From an uncultured Paracoccaceae bacterium (GTDB taxonomy: Bacteria > Pseudomonadota > Alphaproteobacteria > Rhodobacterales > Rhodobacteraceae), in the NCBI GenBank assembly GCA_947501555.1, contig CANMWG010000001.1, positions 1,736,001 through 1,800,000 of the forward strand: 64,000 bases of DNA, read 5' to 3'. The translations under genes were made by a program, and so were the position numbers. Of this stretch, positions 37,631-44,904 are shown piece by piece. The notes under the pieces were generated by a model that saw only the letters and a list, made by a program, of their open reading frames with translations, did not search any database and was not told where the DNA came from. How positions within the stretch are numbered: the first letter of the stretch is position 1; each line of letters starts with the position of its first letter.

Positions 37631-38464
37631 ATGGATTGGCTGACCGAAAACAAAATCCCTATCGGAGACTGGGCCGAAACCGTCTTTGACTGGATGAACG
37701 ACAATCTGGCGTTCTTCTTCGATTGGCTCTCCGACACGATGGAGGCGCTGATCGATGCGATCCTATGGGTGCTGGAAACACCGCATCCCTTCATCGTCAT
37801 CGCCGCTTTTGCGGGGGGCACCTGGGCGCTACAGCGCAGCTGGAAAACGCCCGTTTTCGTCGTGCTAGGCTTTGCGTTCATCATCAACCAAGACTATTGG
37901 GAAGAGACAATGCAATCGCTCACCCTGGTGCTGTCGGCCTGCGTCGTCTGCATGGGGGTCGGCGTGCCCATCGGGATCGCGGCAGCGCATAGACCCCGGC
38001 TTTACCGGACCATGGTGCCTGTGCTGGACCTGATGCAGACCCTGCCCACATTCGTCTATCTGATCCCGGCAATCGTGTTCTTTGGGATCGGTATGGTGCC
38101 CGGGCTGATCGCCACGGTGATTTTCGTGCTACCCGCACCAATCCGACTGACCTATCTGGGTGTATCCTCGACACCGACACCCCTATTGGAAGCCGCCCAA
38201 GCGTTCGGGGCCACCAAGCGCCAAGTTCTTTTCAAGGTCGAACTGCCATCGGCCCTCCCCCAGATCATGGCCGGGCTCAACCAGACGATCATGCTGTCGC
38301 TGTCGATGGTGGTGATTGCAGCGCTGGTCGGGGCCAGCGGGCTGGGTGTGCCGGTGATCCGAGCGCTCAACACAGTCAACACCTCGCTTGGGTTTGAATC
38401 GGGATTTGTCATTGTCGTCGTTGCAATCATGCTGGACCGTATGCTGAGGGTAAAATCGAAATGA
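37631..38464 (+). CDS. choW: Choline ABC transporter permease
   Basis: Inner-membrane permease of the choline importer. The 277-aa protein begins MDWLTENKIPIGDWAETVFDW and shows several membrane spans. The conserved permease cytoplasmic loop reads LEAAQAFGATKRQVLFKVELPSALP-like near residue 190. I start at 37631, with GAAAGG upstream; a frame 15 codons longer exists. GFA overlaps its stop by 4 nt. Confidence 0.93.
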   Translation: MDWLTENKIPIGDWAETVFDWMNDNLAFFFDWLSDTMEALIDAILWVLETPHPFIVIAAFAGGTWALQRSWKTPVFVVLGFAFIINQDYWEETMQSLTLVLSACVVCMGVGVPIGIAAAHRPRLYRTMVPVLDLMQTLPTFVYLIPAIVFFGIGMVPGLIATVIFVLPAPIRLTYLGVSSTPTPLLEAAQAFGATKRQVLFKVELPSALPQIMAGLNQTIMLSLSMVVIAALVGASGLGVPVIRALNTVNTSLGFESGFVIVVVAIMLDRMLRVKSK

Positions 38465-38871
38465 TCAAGGGAAGTTGCCATTGTGGTAAGGTGCAATTCG
38501 AAGTCACCCTATCAGCGGGCATCGCATCAGCCCGCCGGTGTGATTGCTCTCTTTGCCTGAGACGTGGGGCGGTGGCTGTGTCCGCCGCGAAAGATGCAAT
38601 CCGCTACACGGCTGGTGAAGGGAATCTGACGCTCTACCAATTCAACAGTCACGTCGCGAAACACTACTTCTGCAAGACCTGCGGCATCTACACCCACCAT
38701 AACCGGCGGTCTAACCCACAAGAAATCGGCGTCAATCTGGCCTGTCTGGAAGGGCAAACACCCCTATTGTGCGAGGTGATCGTGAACGACGGACAAAACC
38801 ACCCGACGGATGTGGGGCAAAACGGGATCACCGGCGTCCTTCGATTTGAAAGGGAAGAAGGCACCGAATGA
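38461..38871 (+). CDS. GFA (glutathione-dependent formaldehyde-activating)/CENP-V family zinc protein
   Basis: A 136-aa protein of the GFA family. It has the zinc-binding cysteine set C6 and C8 (GSCHCGK), C27, C29 and C32 (RRCDCSLC), and C71/C74 (YFCKTCG), the seven-Cys pattern of the fold. Gfa of Paracoccus speeds S-hydroxymethyl-glutathione formation from formaldehyde. Placement between choW and choV, with 4-nt overlaps on both sides, makes it an integral part of the choline operon. A link is plausible, because choline and betaine demethylation releases formaldehyde, but no demethylase gene is seen here. Confidence 0.85.
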   Translation: MIKGSCHCGKVQFEVTLSAGIASARRCDCSLCLRRGAVAVSAAKDAIRYTAGEGNLTLYQFNSHVAKHYFCKTCGIYTHHNRRSNPQEIGVNLACLEGQTPLLCEVIVNDGQNHPTDVGQNGITGVLRFEREEGTE

Positions 38872-39905
38872 AAGCCCTCGCGTTCGATAACGTCTCCATC
38901 GTATTTGGAGATAAACCGCAGGCGGCCCTCCCGTTGATGGATCAAGGGCTGGACCGGTCCGAAATCCAAAGCAAAACTGGTCAGATTCTGGGCGTGCACA
39001 ACTGTTCCTTGACGGTCGAAACAGGGGAGATTCTCGTGCTGATGGGGCTGTCCGGCTCAGGTAAATCCACGCTGCTACGTGCGGTGAACGGGCTGAACCC
39101 TGTGATCCGAGGCGACGTGCGCATCCATCACGGCGATTGGACCTGCAACGTCGGCAACAGCACCGCGCAGGATCTGAGAAAGGTGCGCCTGGAATGCGTG
39201 TCGATGGTATTTCAACAGTTTGGGCTGCTGCCATGGCGCACCGTACGGGACAACGTCGGGCTGGGTTTGGAGCTGGCTGGCTTAGAAAAAGTCGCACGGC
39301 GCAAACGGGTCGACCAAGAACTAAAGATGGTAGGGCTCGCCGACAGGGCTGAGGCTCTGGTGGGCGAGCTGTCGGGTGGCATGCAACAACGGGTCGGGCT
39401 CGCGCGGGCCTTCGCCACTGACGCACCTATTTTGCTGATGGATGAACCTTTCTCCGCACTCGACCCATTGATCCGAACCCGATTGCAAGACGAACTTTTG
39501 GATCAGCAAAGGCAACGGAACAAGACCATCATCTTCGTCAGCCACGATCTGGACGAAGCGTTCAAACTGGGCAACCGCATCGCGATCATGGAGGGTGGGC
39601 GGATCGTGCAAACCGGCACCCCGCGGGACATCTTCACCAACCCAGCCAACGGCTATGTGGCCGACTTCGTGGCGCATATGAACCCGCTCGGGGTGCTGAC
39701 CGCGCGGGACGTGATGACCGATGGAACGGCTGCGGGACAAACGGTCGATGTGGAAACCAAGGTGCAGGACGTTATGAACATGATCGAGAATGGCGATTTA
39801 CAGGTCATCGATAATGGTCAGCCCATTGGCAAAATCACTCAGAACTCGCTTCTGTCGGGCCTGCGCGGCAAACTACCCCAAAACAATTTCTACGAGAAAT
39901 TGTAA
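38868..39905 (+). CDS. choV: Choline ABC transporter ATP-binding protein
   Basis: ATPase of the choline importer, 345 aa. Walker A is MGLSGSGKSTLL near residue 59, the signature LSGGMQQRVGLARAFA near 166 and Walker B ILLMDEPFSALDPLIR near 187. The N-terminal segment (ALPLMDQGLDRSEIQSKTG) is characteristic of ChoV. A C-terminal partial CBS-like segment (VDVETKVQDVMNMIENGDLQ) could sense ionic strength, as in related osmoprotectant importers. Overlap with the GFA gene is 4 nt. Twin hairpins follow the stop. Confidence 0.95.
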   Translation: MKALAFDNVSIVFGDKPQAALPLMDQGLDRSEIQSKTGQILGVHNCSLTVETGEILVLMGLSGSGKSTLLRAVNGLNPVIRGDVRIHHGDWTCNVGNSTAQDLRKVRLECVSMVFQQFGLLPWRTVRDNVGLGLELAGLEKVARRKRVDQELKMVGLADRAEALVGELSGGMQQRVGLARAFATDAPILLMDEPFSALDPLIRTRLQDELLDQQRQRNKTIIFVSHDLDEAFKLGNRIAIMEGGRIVQTGTPRDIFTNPANGYVADFVAHMNPLGVLTARDVMTDGTAAGQTVDVETKVQDVMNMIENGDLQVIDNGQPIGKITQNSLLSGLRGKLPQNNFYEKL

Positions 39906-39906
39906 A

Positions 39907-39952
39907 CAAATCCTCACCGAGGATTTGCGTTCAGACTTTCGATGAAAGTCTG
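39907..39952. terminator. Two tandem perfect 9-bp hairpins after choV
   Basis: CAAATCCTC/GAGGATTTG (39907-39915, 39919-39927, 3-nt ACC loop) is followed five nt later... in fact four nt later by CAGACTTTC/GAAAGTCTG (39932-39940, 39944-39952, GAT loop). Both stems are perfect. They lie between convergent choV and the EamA gene and probably form a bidirectional terminator; neither has a clear T-tract. Confidence 0.55.
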
Positions 39953-39960
39953 CCCTCTCC

Positions 39961-40863
39961 CTAAACCTTCGTTTCAGGCACAGCGGGCGTTACAGCCCGC
40001 CGGGCCACCGCTTCGCGCCAGGTAATAAAACTGACAGAAGCCATGATCACCGCTCCCCCAAACACAACCCAACCATCCACGGGCTCTCCGAAGACCACAG
40101 CACCCAAAATCACGGCCCAAACCAACTGCAAAAAGGTCACCGGTTGGGTCACGGTCAGCGGGGCGGCGGCAAAGGCCAAAGTCATGGCATAATGGCCCGC
40201 CGTGGCAAAACATGCGACCAGAAACAGCCAGCCCAATTGCGGCAAAGTCGGTGTTACCCATACGGCCCAGGCAAAAGGCGCCAACCCGATGGTCACCGTG
40301 ATCGACAACATGCCCACAACAACAGCCGCCGACACTTCGCCCGACAACTGCTTGGCTACCAGATACCCGGCTGCAAAGCACACGGCGGTCCCGAGCATGG
40401 CAATATGACCAATTTCAACTGCTTTCACACCGGGGCGCAGAATAATCAGCGCACCAATCAAAGCGATCACAACGGCAGCCAACCGGCGGGGCGGCAAACG
40501 CTCACCCAAAAACAAGGCAGCGCCGATCGTGATATAGACCGGCGAAAGGTAATTCATCGCCGTCACCTCAGCGATCGGAATGCGGGCCATGGCAAAAAAC
40601 CATAAGATCACAGCGCCTGTATGGACCACGCCGCGCAGGCCAAACAAGGTCATCTGACGGCGGGTCAGACGGGCAGCCAGGATCGGTTTAATCATCGGGA
40701 CCAGGAAAACCAAGCCCAATACGTAGCGCAAGAACGCCCCTTGGGCAGCAGGTACACCATCGCCCAGATGTTTGACGACAGCCGTGACGGCGACGAACAT
40801 CACGCCGGTAAAGGCCATCCAAAAAATACCCACAACCGGGCGCGATGTTTGGGGGTTGTTCAT
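39961..40863 (-). CDS. DMT-superfamily transporter, EamA type
   Basis: A 300-aa inner-membrane protein with two EamA repeats and about 10 hydrophobic spans. Repeat 1 shows MARIPIAEVTAMNYLSPVYITIGAALFLGERL near residues 90-122; repeat 2 shows PLTVTQPVTFLQLVWAVILGAVVFGEPVDGW near 228-258. Each ends with the conserved GE. EamA proteins export amino acids or metabolites, but the substrate cannot be predicted. It is convergent with choV and not part of the choline unit. Confidence 0.87.
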   Translation of the reverse strand: MNNPQTSRPVVGIFWMAFTGVMFVAVTAVVKHLGDGVPAAQGAFLRYVLGLVFLVPMIKPILAARLTRRQMTLFGLRGVVHTGAVILWFFAMARIPIAEVTAMNYLSPVYITIGAALFLGERLPPRRLAAVVIALIGALIILRPGVKAVEIGHIAMLGTAVCFAAGYLVAKQLSGEVSAAVVVGMLSITVTIGLAPFAWAVWVTPTLPQLGWLFLVACFATAGHYAMTLAFAAAPLTVTQPVTFLQLVWAVILGAVVFGEPVDGWVVFGGAVIMASVSFITWREAVARRAVTPAVPETKV

Positions 40864-40933
40864 GCGTTATCCGTGGCAGTAACGCATGGGAAGGTCCACC
40901 ACTTTTTCAGCATGCAACAGCCAATGTGAGGCG

Positions 40934-41506
40934 TCAGTCCAAAGCGCCAGTCAACACCGAGCAGGACGGATAGCCATAACCCCAACGCCAAGGCAATCCT
41001 GAACAAGGTCGCCCCCCGATGCGCACTGCCATATACATGGCATCAGCGATCGCCTCAAAGGCCCGGGCAATCTGATCCGGGTTGACCCGGTAGACAGCAA
41101 CCAGCGCATCAACCCGGTCACCTCCAGTCGCCGCAACACATGTTCTGAGCGCGCGGTCCGCGATCAAACGCGCATCAAAACTGGCACGGGCATCTAATGC
41201 ACTATCTGCGTTGTGATAGGCGGCATCATGGGTGACACAGCAGCTTTCCCAAGGCGGCGCAGATTGATGTATCTCATCAAAATCGGGAAACTGGCCTGCG
41301 ACCACGCGCCAGGCATCGGACAAACCACCACTACAGCCATCAGTCTCAAACGGGGCCAATGTTGTGTCGGGGTTCCCCATAAGCGTCATCAGCCCCTCAT
41401 GGGCCGGAATTTCGAGTGCGCGCATCACCGCACCCGAACTCCAATCCTGCGCATGGGCAGATCCCCCCAGCATCAAGGTGGCGCAGAAAACCCTCAATCC
41501 AACCAT
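40934..41506 (-). CDS. Secreted phospholipase A2-like protein
   Basis: A 190-aa protein with a Sec signal (MVGLRVFCATLMLGGSAHAQ). The motif ESCCVTHDAAYH (residues 87-98) matches the PLA2 active-site pattern CC-x-x-H-D with catalytic His93/Asp94. Upstream DGCSGG near residue 56 could serve as the calcium-binding stretch. The Cys after HD in classical enzymes is replaced by Ala. The remainder is helical, with further Cys (RTCVAATGG, RPCSG, PSCSVL) suitable for disulfides. I start at 41506, which fits the signal; the frame opens 24 codons earlier. Activity is inferred from motif only. Confidence 0.72.
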   Translation of the reverse strand: MVGLRVFCATLMLGGSAHAQDWSSGAVMRALEIPAHEGLMTLMGNPDTTLAPFETDGCSGGLSDAWRVVAGQFPDFDEIHQSAPPWESCCVTHDAAYHNADSALDARASFDARLIADRALRTCVAATGGDRVDALVAVYRVNPDQIARAFEAIADAMYMAVRIGGRPCSGLPWRWGYGYPSCSVLTGALD

Positions 41507-41667
41507 CTTTGACCGACCCGCGTTACCAACTTCAAACGTGACTGTACGCGATTTATCGGGATCCAGACAGGGCACCAACCGGCAAAGGACGTGAATTTCT
41601 GCCCCAGACGCATCGCCGCGTCATTTCGCGCTAGCACCCTCTCCGGCAACCGCTTACCAACGGGGGT

Positions 41668-42483
41668 ATGAAAATACTCTTTCTTGGCGATGTTATGGGC
41701 CGCGCGGGCCGGGCTGCAATCACAAACCATCTGCCCCGCTTGCGGACGGACTGGAAACTCGATTTTGTGGTGGTGAACGGCGAAAACGCCACCTCAGGGA
41801 TGGGGCTGTCGGGGGATCACGCGCAACTGATCTTGGATGCGGGCGCCGATGTGATCACCCTCGGCGATCACGCGTTTGACCAGAAAGACATGCTCAAATT
41901 CATCGCCCAAGAGCCACGGGTGATCCGGCCCATTAATTTCTCGAAGGCCGCGCCCGGCGTCGGCGCACGGGTTTTCAACGTCCCAGGCGGACGCAAAATT
42001 CTCGTGGCGCAGGTGCTGGGTCAAGTCTTTATGAAACGCCCCTTCGACGATCCGTTCTCGGCCCTTGATGGCATCCTCAAACAATATCCGATGGGCGGGC
42101 AAGTACAGGCCAGCCTGATAGACATTCACTGCGAAGCCACATCGGAAAAAATGGCCACCGGGCATTTCTGCGACGGACGGGCCAGCATCGTGGTCGGCAC
42201 GCATACGCATGTGCCCACCGCCGACGCGATGATCTTGCCGGGCGGGACAGCCTATCAATCGGACGCAGGCATGTGCGGCGACTACAATTCGGTCATCGGG
42301 ATGGAAAAAGCCGAACCGCTGCGGCGCTTCATCACCGGGATGCCCAAAGCGCGGTTCACGCCCGCCACAGAAGAGGCCACATTATCAGGGCTGTACGTCG
42401 AAACCGACAATACGACGGGCAAAGCCACGCGGGTTGAAATGGTGCGCCAAGGCGGTAGGCTGGCGCCCGCAGGACCTGCATGA
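41668..42483 (+). CDS. YmdB-type metallophosphoesterase (TIGR00282 family)
   Basis: A 271-aa dinuclear metal phosphodiesterase; Bacillus YmdB hydrolyses 2',3'-cyclic nucleotides and influences biofilm and motility decisions. Metal ligands are clear: LFLGDVMGRAGR near residue 4, VVNGENATSGMG near 35, VITLGDHAFDQKD near 63, DIHCEATSEK near 152 and VGTHTHVPTADAM near 178. It also has the conserved DAGMCGDYNSVIGM near 198. Its stop overlaps the EamA gene start by 4 nt. Target in this organism unknown. Confidence 0.92.
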   Translation: MKILFLGDVMGRAGRAAITNHLPRLRTDWKLDFVVVNGENATSGMGLSGDHAQLILDAGADVITLGDHAFDQKDMLKFIAQEPRVIRPINFSKAAPGVGARVFNVPGGRKILVAQVLGQVFMKRPFDDPFSALDGILKQYPMGGQVQASLIDIHCEATSEKMATGHFCDGRASIVVGTHTHVPTADAMILPGGTAYQSDAGMCGDYNSVIGMEKAEPLRRFITGMPKARFTPATEEATLSGLYVETDNTTGKATRVEMVRQGGRLAPAGPA

Positions 42484-43397
42484 TCACAGACCGGTTGCGG
42501 CTGACCTGCTCTTTGATCCTTCTAGGCGCGGGTTGGGGGCTCACCCAACCGCTGATCAAAATCACCGTCAGCGCAGGCTACCAGCCTTTCGGGCTGATCT
42601 TTTGGCAAATGCTGATCGGGACTGTTGTGCTGGGCGCGCTGCGTTGGCGGACGCTGGGTCGGCTACCCGTGCATGGCAAAACAATCGCCGTCTGGCTGAT
42701 GATCGCAAGCATTGGATCTTTGATCCCCAACGCGACCAGTTACAAAGCAGCGTTCCACTTGCCCGCAGGGGTCATGTCAATCGTGATCGCCACGATCCCG
42801 ATGATGGCCTTTCCCATCGCGCTGACACTTGGGAATGACAGGTTTTCGCTGCGGCGGTTGGCAGGGTTGTCAATCGGGCTGATCGGCGTCGGGTTTATCG
42901 CCCTACCCGATAACAGCCTGCCCGACCGGGCCATGATCGCCTTTCTGCCGTTGGCGCTGATCGCCCCTTTCTGCTACGCCGTCGAAGGGAACGTGGTGGC
43001 CAAATGGGGGACGGCTAGGCTGGACCCGGTGCAAGTGCTCTTCGGGGCCTCGGCCATCGGCACCATCATCGCCCTGCCCCTCGCACTGGGGAGCGGGCAC
43101 TTCTTTATACCAAGCCCGCCGTTCATCTTGGCAGACGTGGCGTTCCTACTCAGCTCGATCATCCATGTGCTGGTCTACACCGGCTACGTCTGGTTGATCG
43201 GGCGGGCGGGGGCCGTTTTCGCAGGGCAAATCAGCTATTTGGTCACCGGAACAGGTGTTCTTTGGGCGATGCTCCTGCTGGGGGAAAGCTACAGCTTGTG
43301 GGTCTGGATGGCTCTTGTTTGCATGGGTTTCGGGCTGATGCTGGTCCAACCCCGCCATGCAAATGCCGAAACATCAAACGTAAAAAAACAACACTGA
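42480..43397 (+). CDS. DMT-superfamily transporter, EamA type (second copy)
   Basis: A 305-aa inner-membrane EamA transporter with about 10 hydrophobic spans. Repeat 1 holds TSYKAAFHLPAGVMSIVIATIPMM near residue 83; repeat 2 ends with YLVTGTGVLWAMLLLGESY near 260. It differs from the EamA gene 1.6 kb upstream, with no close sequence match by eye, so it is not a recent duplicate. The ATGA overlap couples it to the YmdB-type gene. Substrate unknown. Confidence 0.86.
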   Translation: MITDRLRLTCSLILLGAGWGLTQPLIKITVSAGYQPFGLIFWQMLIGTVVLGALRWRTLGRLPVHGKTIAVWLMIASIGSLIPNATSYKAAFHLPAGVMSIVIATIPMMAFPIALTLGNDRFSLRRLAGLSIGLIGVGFIALPDNSLPDRAMIAFLPLALIAPFCYAVEGNVVAKWGTARLDPVQVLFGASAIGTIIALPLALGSGHFFIPSPPFILADVAFLLSSIIHVLVYTGYVWLIGRAGAVFAGQISYLVTGTGVLWAMLLLGESYSLWVWMALVCMGFGLMLVQPRHANAETSNVKKQH

Positions 43398-43537
43398 CTT
43401 TTGACCGAACTCTAAATGGGTGATCCGCAAGACGGCATGGAATGACTGCATAAGTCGGCCCGTCTTTTGGTTGTGCCGCCTCATCCAGCAAGGCCACGGC
43501 AAACACCGTAAATTCCAAGGCGACACTCCAAATTGCG

Positions 43538-44374
43538 TTACTCCAAGATGAAAGCGCCGACTTCCTGGCGAATGCGAGCATCGTCCGACACCCTAGTGTG
43601 TGTGATATCGAGGTTCCCAACAATCTCTTCGCCATCTGCACCTACAAAAAGGCCGCTGTAGTTGCCTTGGTCGGTATCAAACTCGAACCCCAATACCGTT
43701 GGAAAGCCGCCTCCTGTTGTTGTTCCGGCAAACCCACCATTTTCGATAGATGTCGTTTGCAGCTCAATATCGGCAAGGTCCGTTTGGATCGTTGTGAGTG
43801 ACAACAAAGTAGCGACCCTATCGCTGATCACGCCGCTGACCTGTCCATCAGCAAAGCTGGCCGTCATTGTCGCTGTACCACTGACAGCGTGACTAACCGA
43901 ATCTCCTTCCAGCGAACGAATGACACCAGCATACTGCCCATCATAGTTGACAATGCCAGTATCCGGAACAACCGTTTCCGGGCCTGCGCGCTCAGCAAAT
44001 GCTCCAGTGAGTGACGCGGCATCCGCTCCGGCAGCATAAATCGTAGTGACGCCGTTGCCAGAGGGCGTCACACCACGAAACGCGAAAATATCGCGCTCAG
44101 TACCTTGATATGCGTTGAAGTTTTCAGGAACGGTGACCTCAATTGTGGCCTCCTCAGCTGCCACCTGAGTAGCCACGGGATTACCCAGAAGCACACGATT
44201 GTTGTCTGCATCAAACTCGTATTCGGTTGCAGGGCTGCCAGTAAGGCTGCTTACTTCCGGGCTAGGGCCGACACCCGACCCGCTTGACCCGCCGCTCCCG
44301 CTGCATGCGACAAGGCTACCAATTGCAACAATGCCCAACGCGGGACGACATACGTTTTTGCGACAATTCATCAT
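43538..44374 (-). CDS. Surface lipoprotein with TbpB-like beta-barrel
   Basis: A 278-aa predicted lipoprotein. The signal ends at a lipobox VACS (Cys near residue 24), followed by a Gly/Ser linker (SGSGGSSGSGVGPSP). The C-terminal region (ADGQVSGVISDRVATL, then GLFVGADGEEIVGNLDI near residues 240-258) resembles the barrel domain of transferrin-binding-protein B-like lipoproteins. Many such proteins reach the cell surface through Slam. No Slam or TonB-receptor gene is visible beside it. The M1/M2 ATG pair (44374, 44371) shares one AGGAAAA site. Ligand unknown. Confidence 0.68.
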   Translation of the reverse strand: MMNCRKNVCRPALGIVAIGSLVACSGSGGSSGSGVGPSPEVSSLTGSPATEYEFDADNNRVLLGNPVATQVAAEEATIEVTVPENFNAYQGTERDIFAFRGVTPSGNGVTTIYAAGADAASLTGAFAERAGPETVVPDTGIVNYDGQYAGVIRSLEGDSVSHAVSGTATMTASFADGQVSGVISDRVATLLSLTTIQTDLADIELQTTSIENGGFAGTTTGGGFPTVLGFEFDTDQGNYSGLFVGADGEEIVGNLDITHTRVSDDARIRQEVGAFILE

Positions 44375-44904
44375 CTTTTCATTTTCCTAAAATTTCATTA
44401 ACGCAGACGGAACATGAAGGATGGTTTGCCTCAACGGGGCAGCTTCAGCGTTTTCGGGAAATTGTCGGAAATTTCGTGAAAATGCACCGTGTCGGTCATG
44501 AAGCCACCACACGTTTATGTGAGGCCTTTGAAGTGCCGAAATCTCTGCTCGCTCTGATCAATACTTCGCCAAACCAGACCTTTGCCCAACAGTCGCGAAC
44601 GGCAACAAAGTCCGCTCAGCGAACATAGAGCGTTTCACCAAACAAAGTCTGCTGTCCGAAATCTAGCTTTGGCTGCGATGCAGAAATTAGGTAAATTGGG
44701 CTCGCTGCCGTCATTCGCTACGTCTCACCCCAATGACTACTACCGGACCGCACTCAGTGTTTGCGCGCTCAGTCTTATTAAGATTGTGCGCCTAATGACC
44801 AAAGACTGAGGAGGCCAATCATTTAAGATGATGCACCTACGACGCGGATGCGGCGGGTGCATTCATGGGTTGCCCATTCGGGCCCGGTCAGCAAGATTGC
44901 CCTT
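44375..44904. other. 530-nt gene-free stretch before the SLC13 gene
   Basis: No ORF here has a plausible start, codon pattern or recognisable product. The only structure I see is an imperfect direct repeat, AACAAAGTCCGCT (44604-44616) and AACAAAGTCTGCT (44641-44653), 37 nt apart. A GAGGAGG stretch at 44808-44814 is followed by ATGATG at 44828, but that frame soon ends. It may be a remnant of a lost gene plus promoters for both flanking genes. Confidence 0.4.

Noticed and set aside
44284..44628. 114-codon plus-strand frame overlapping the TbpB-like gene's start
   Set aside because: It is partly antisense to the lipoprotein gene's signal region, lacks a ribosome site and has no recognisable domain.
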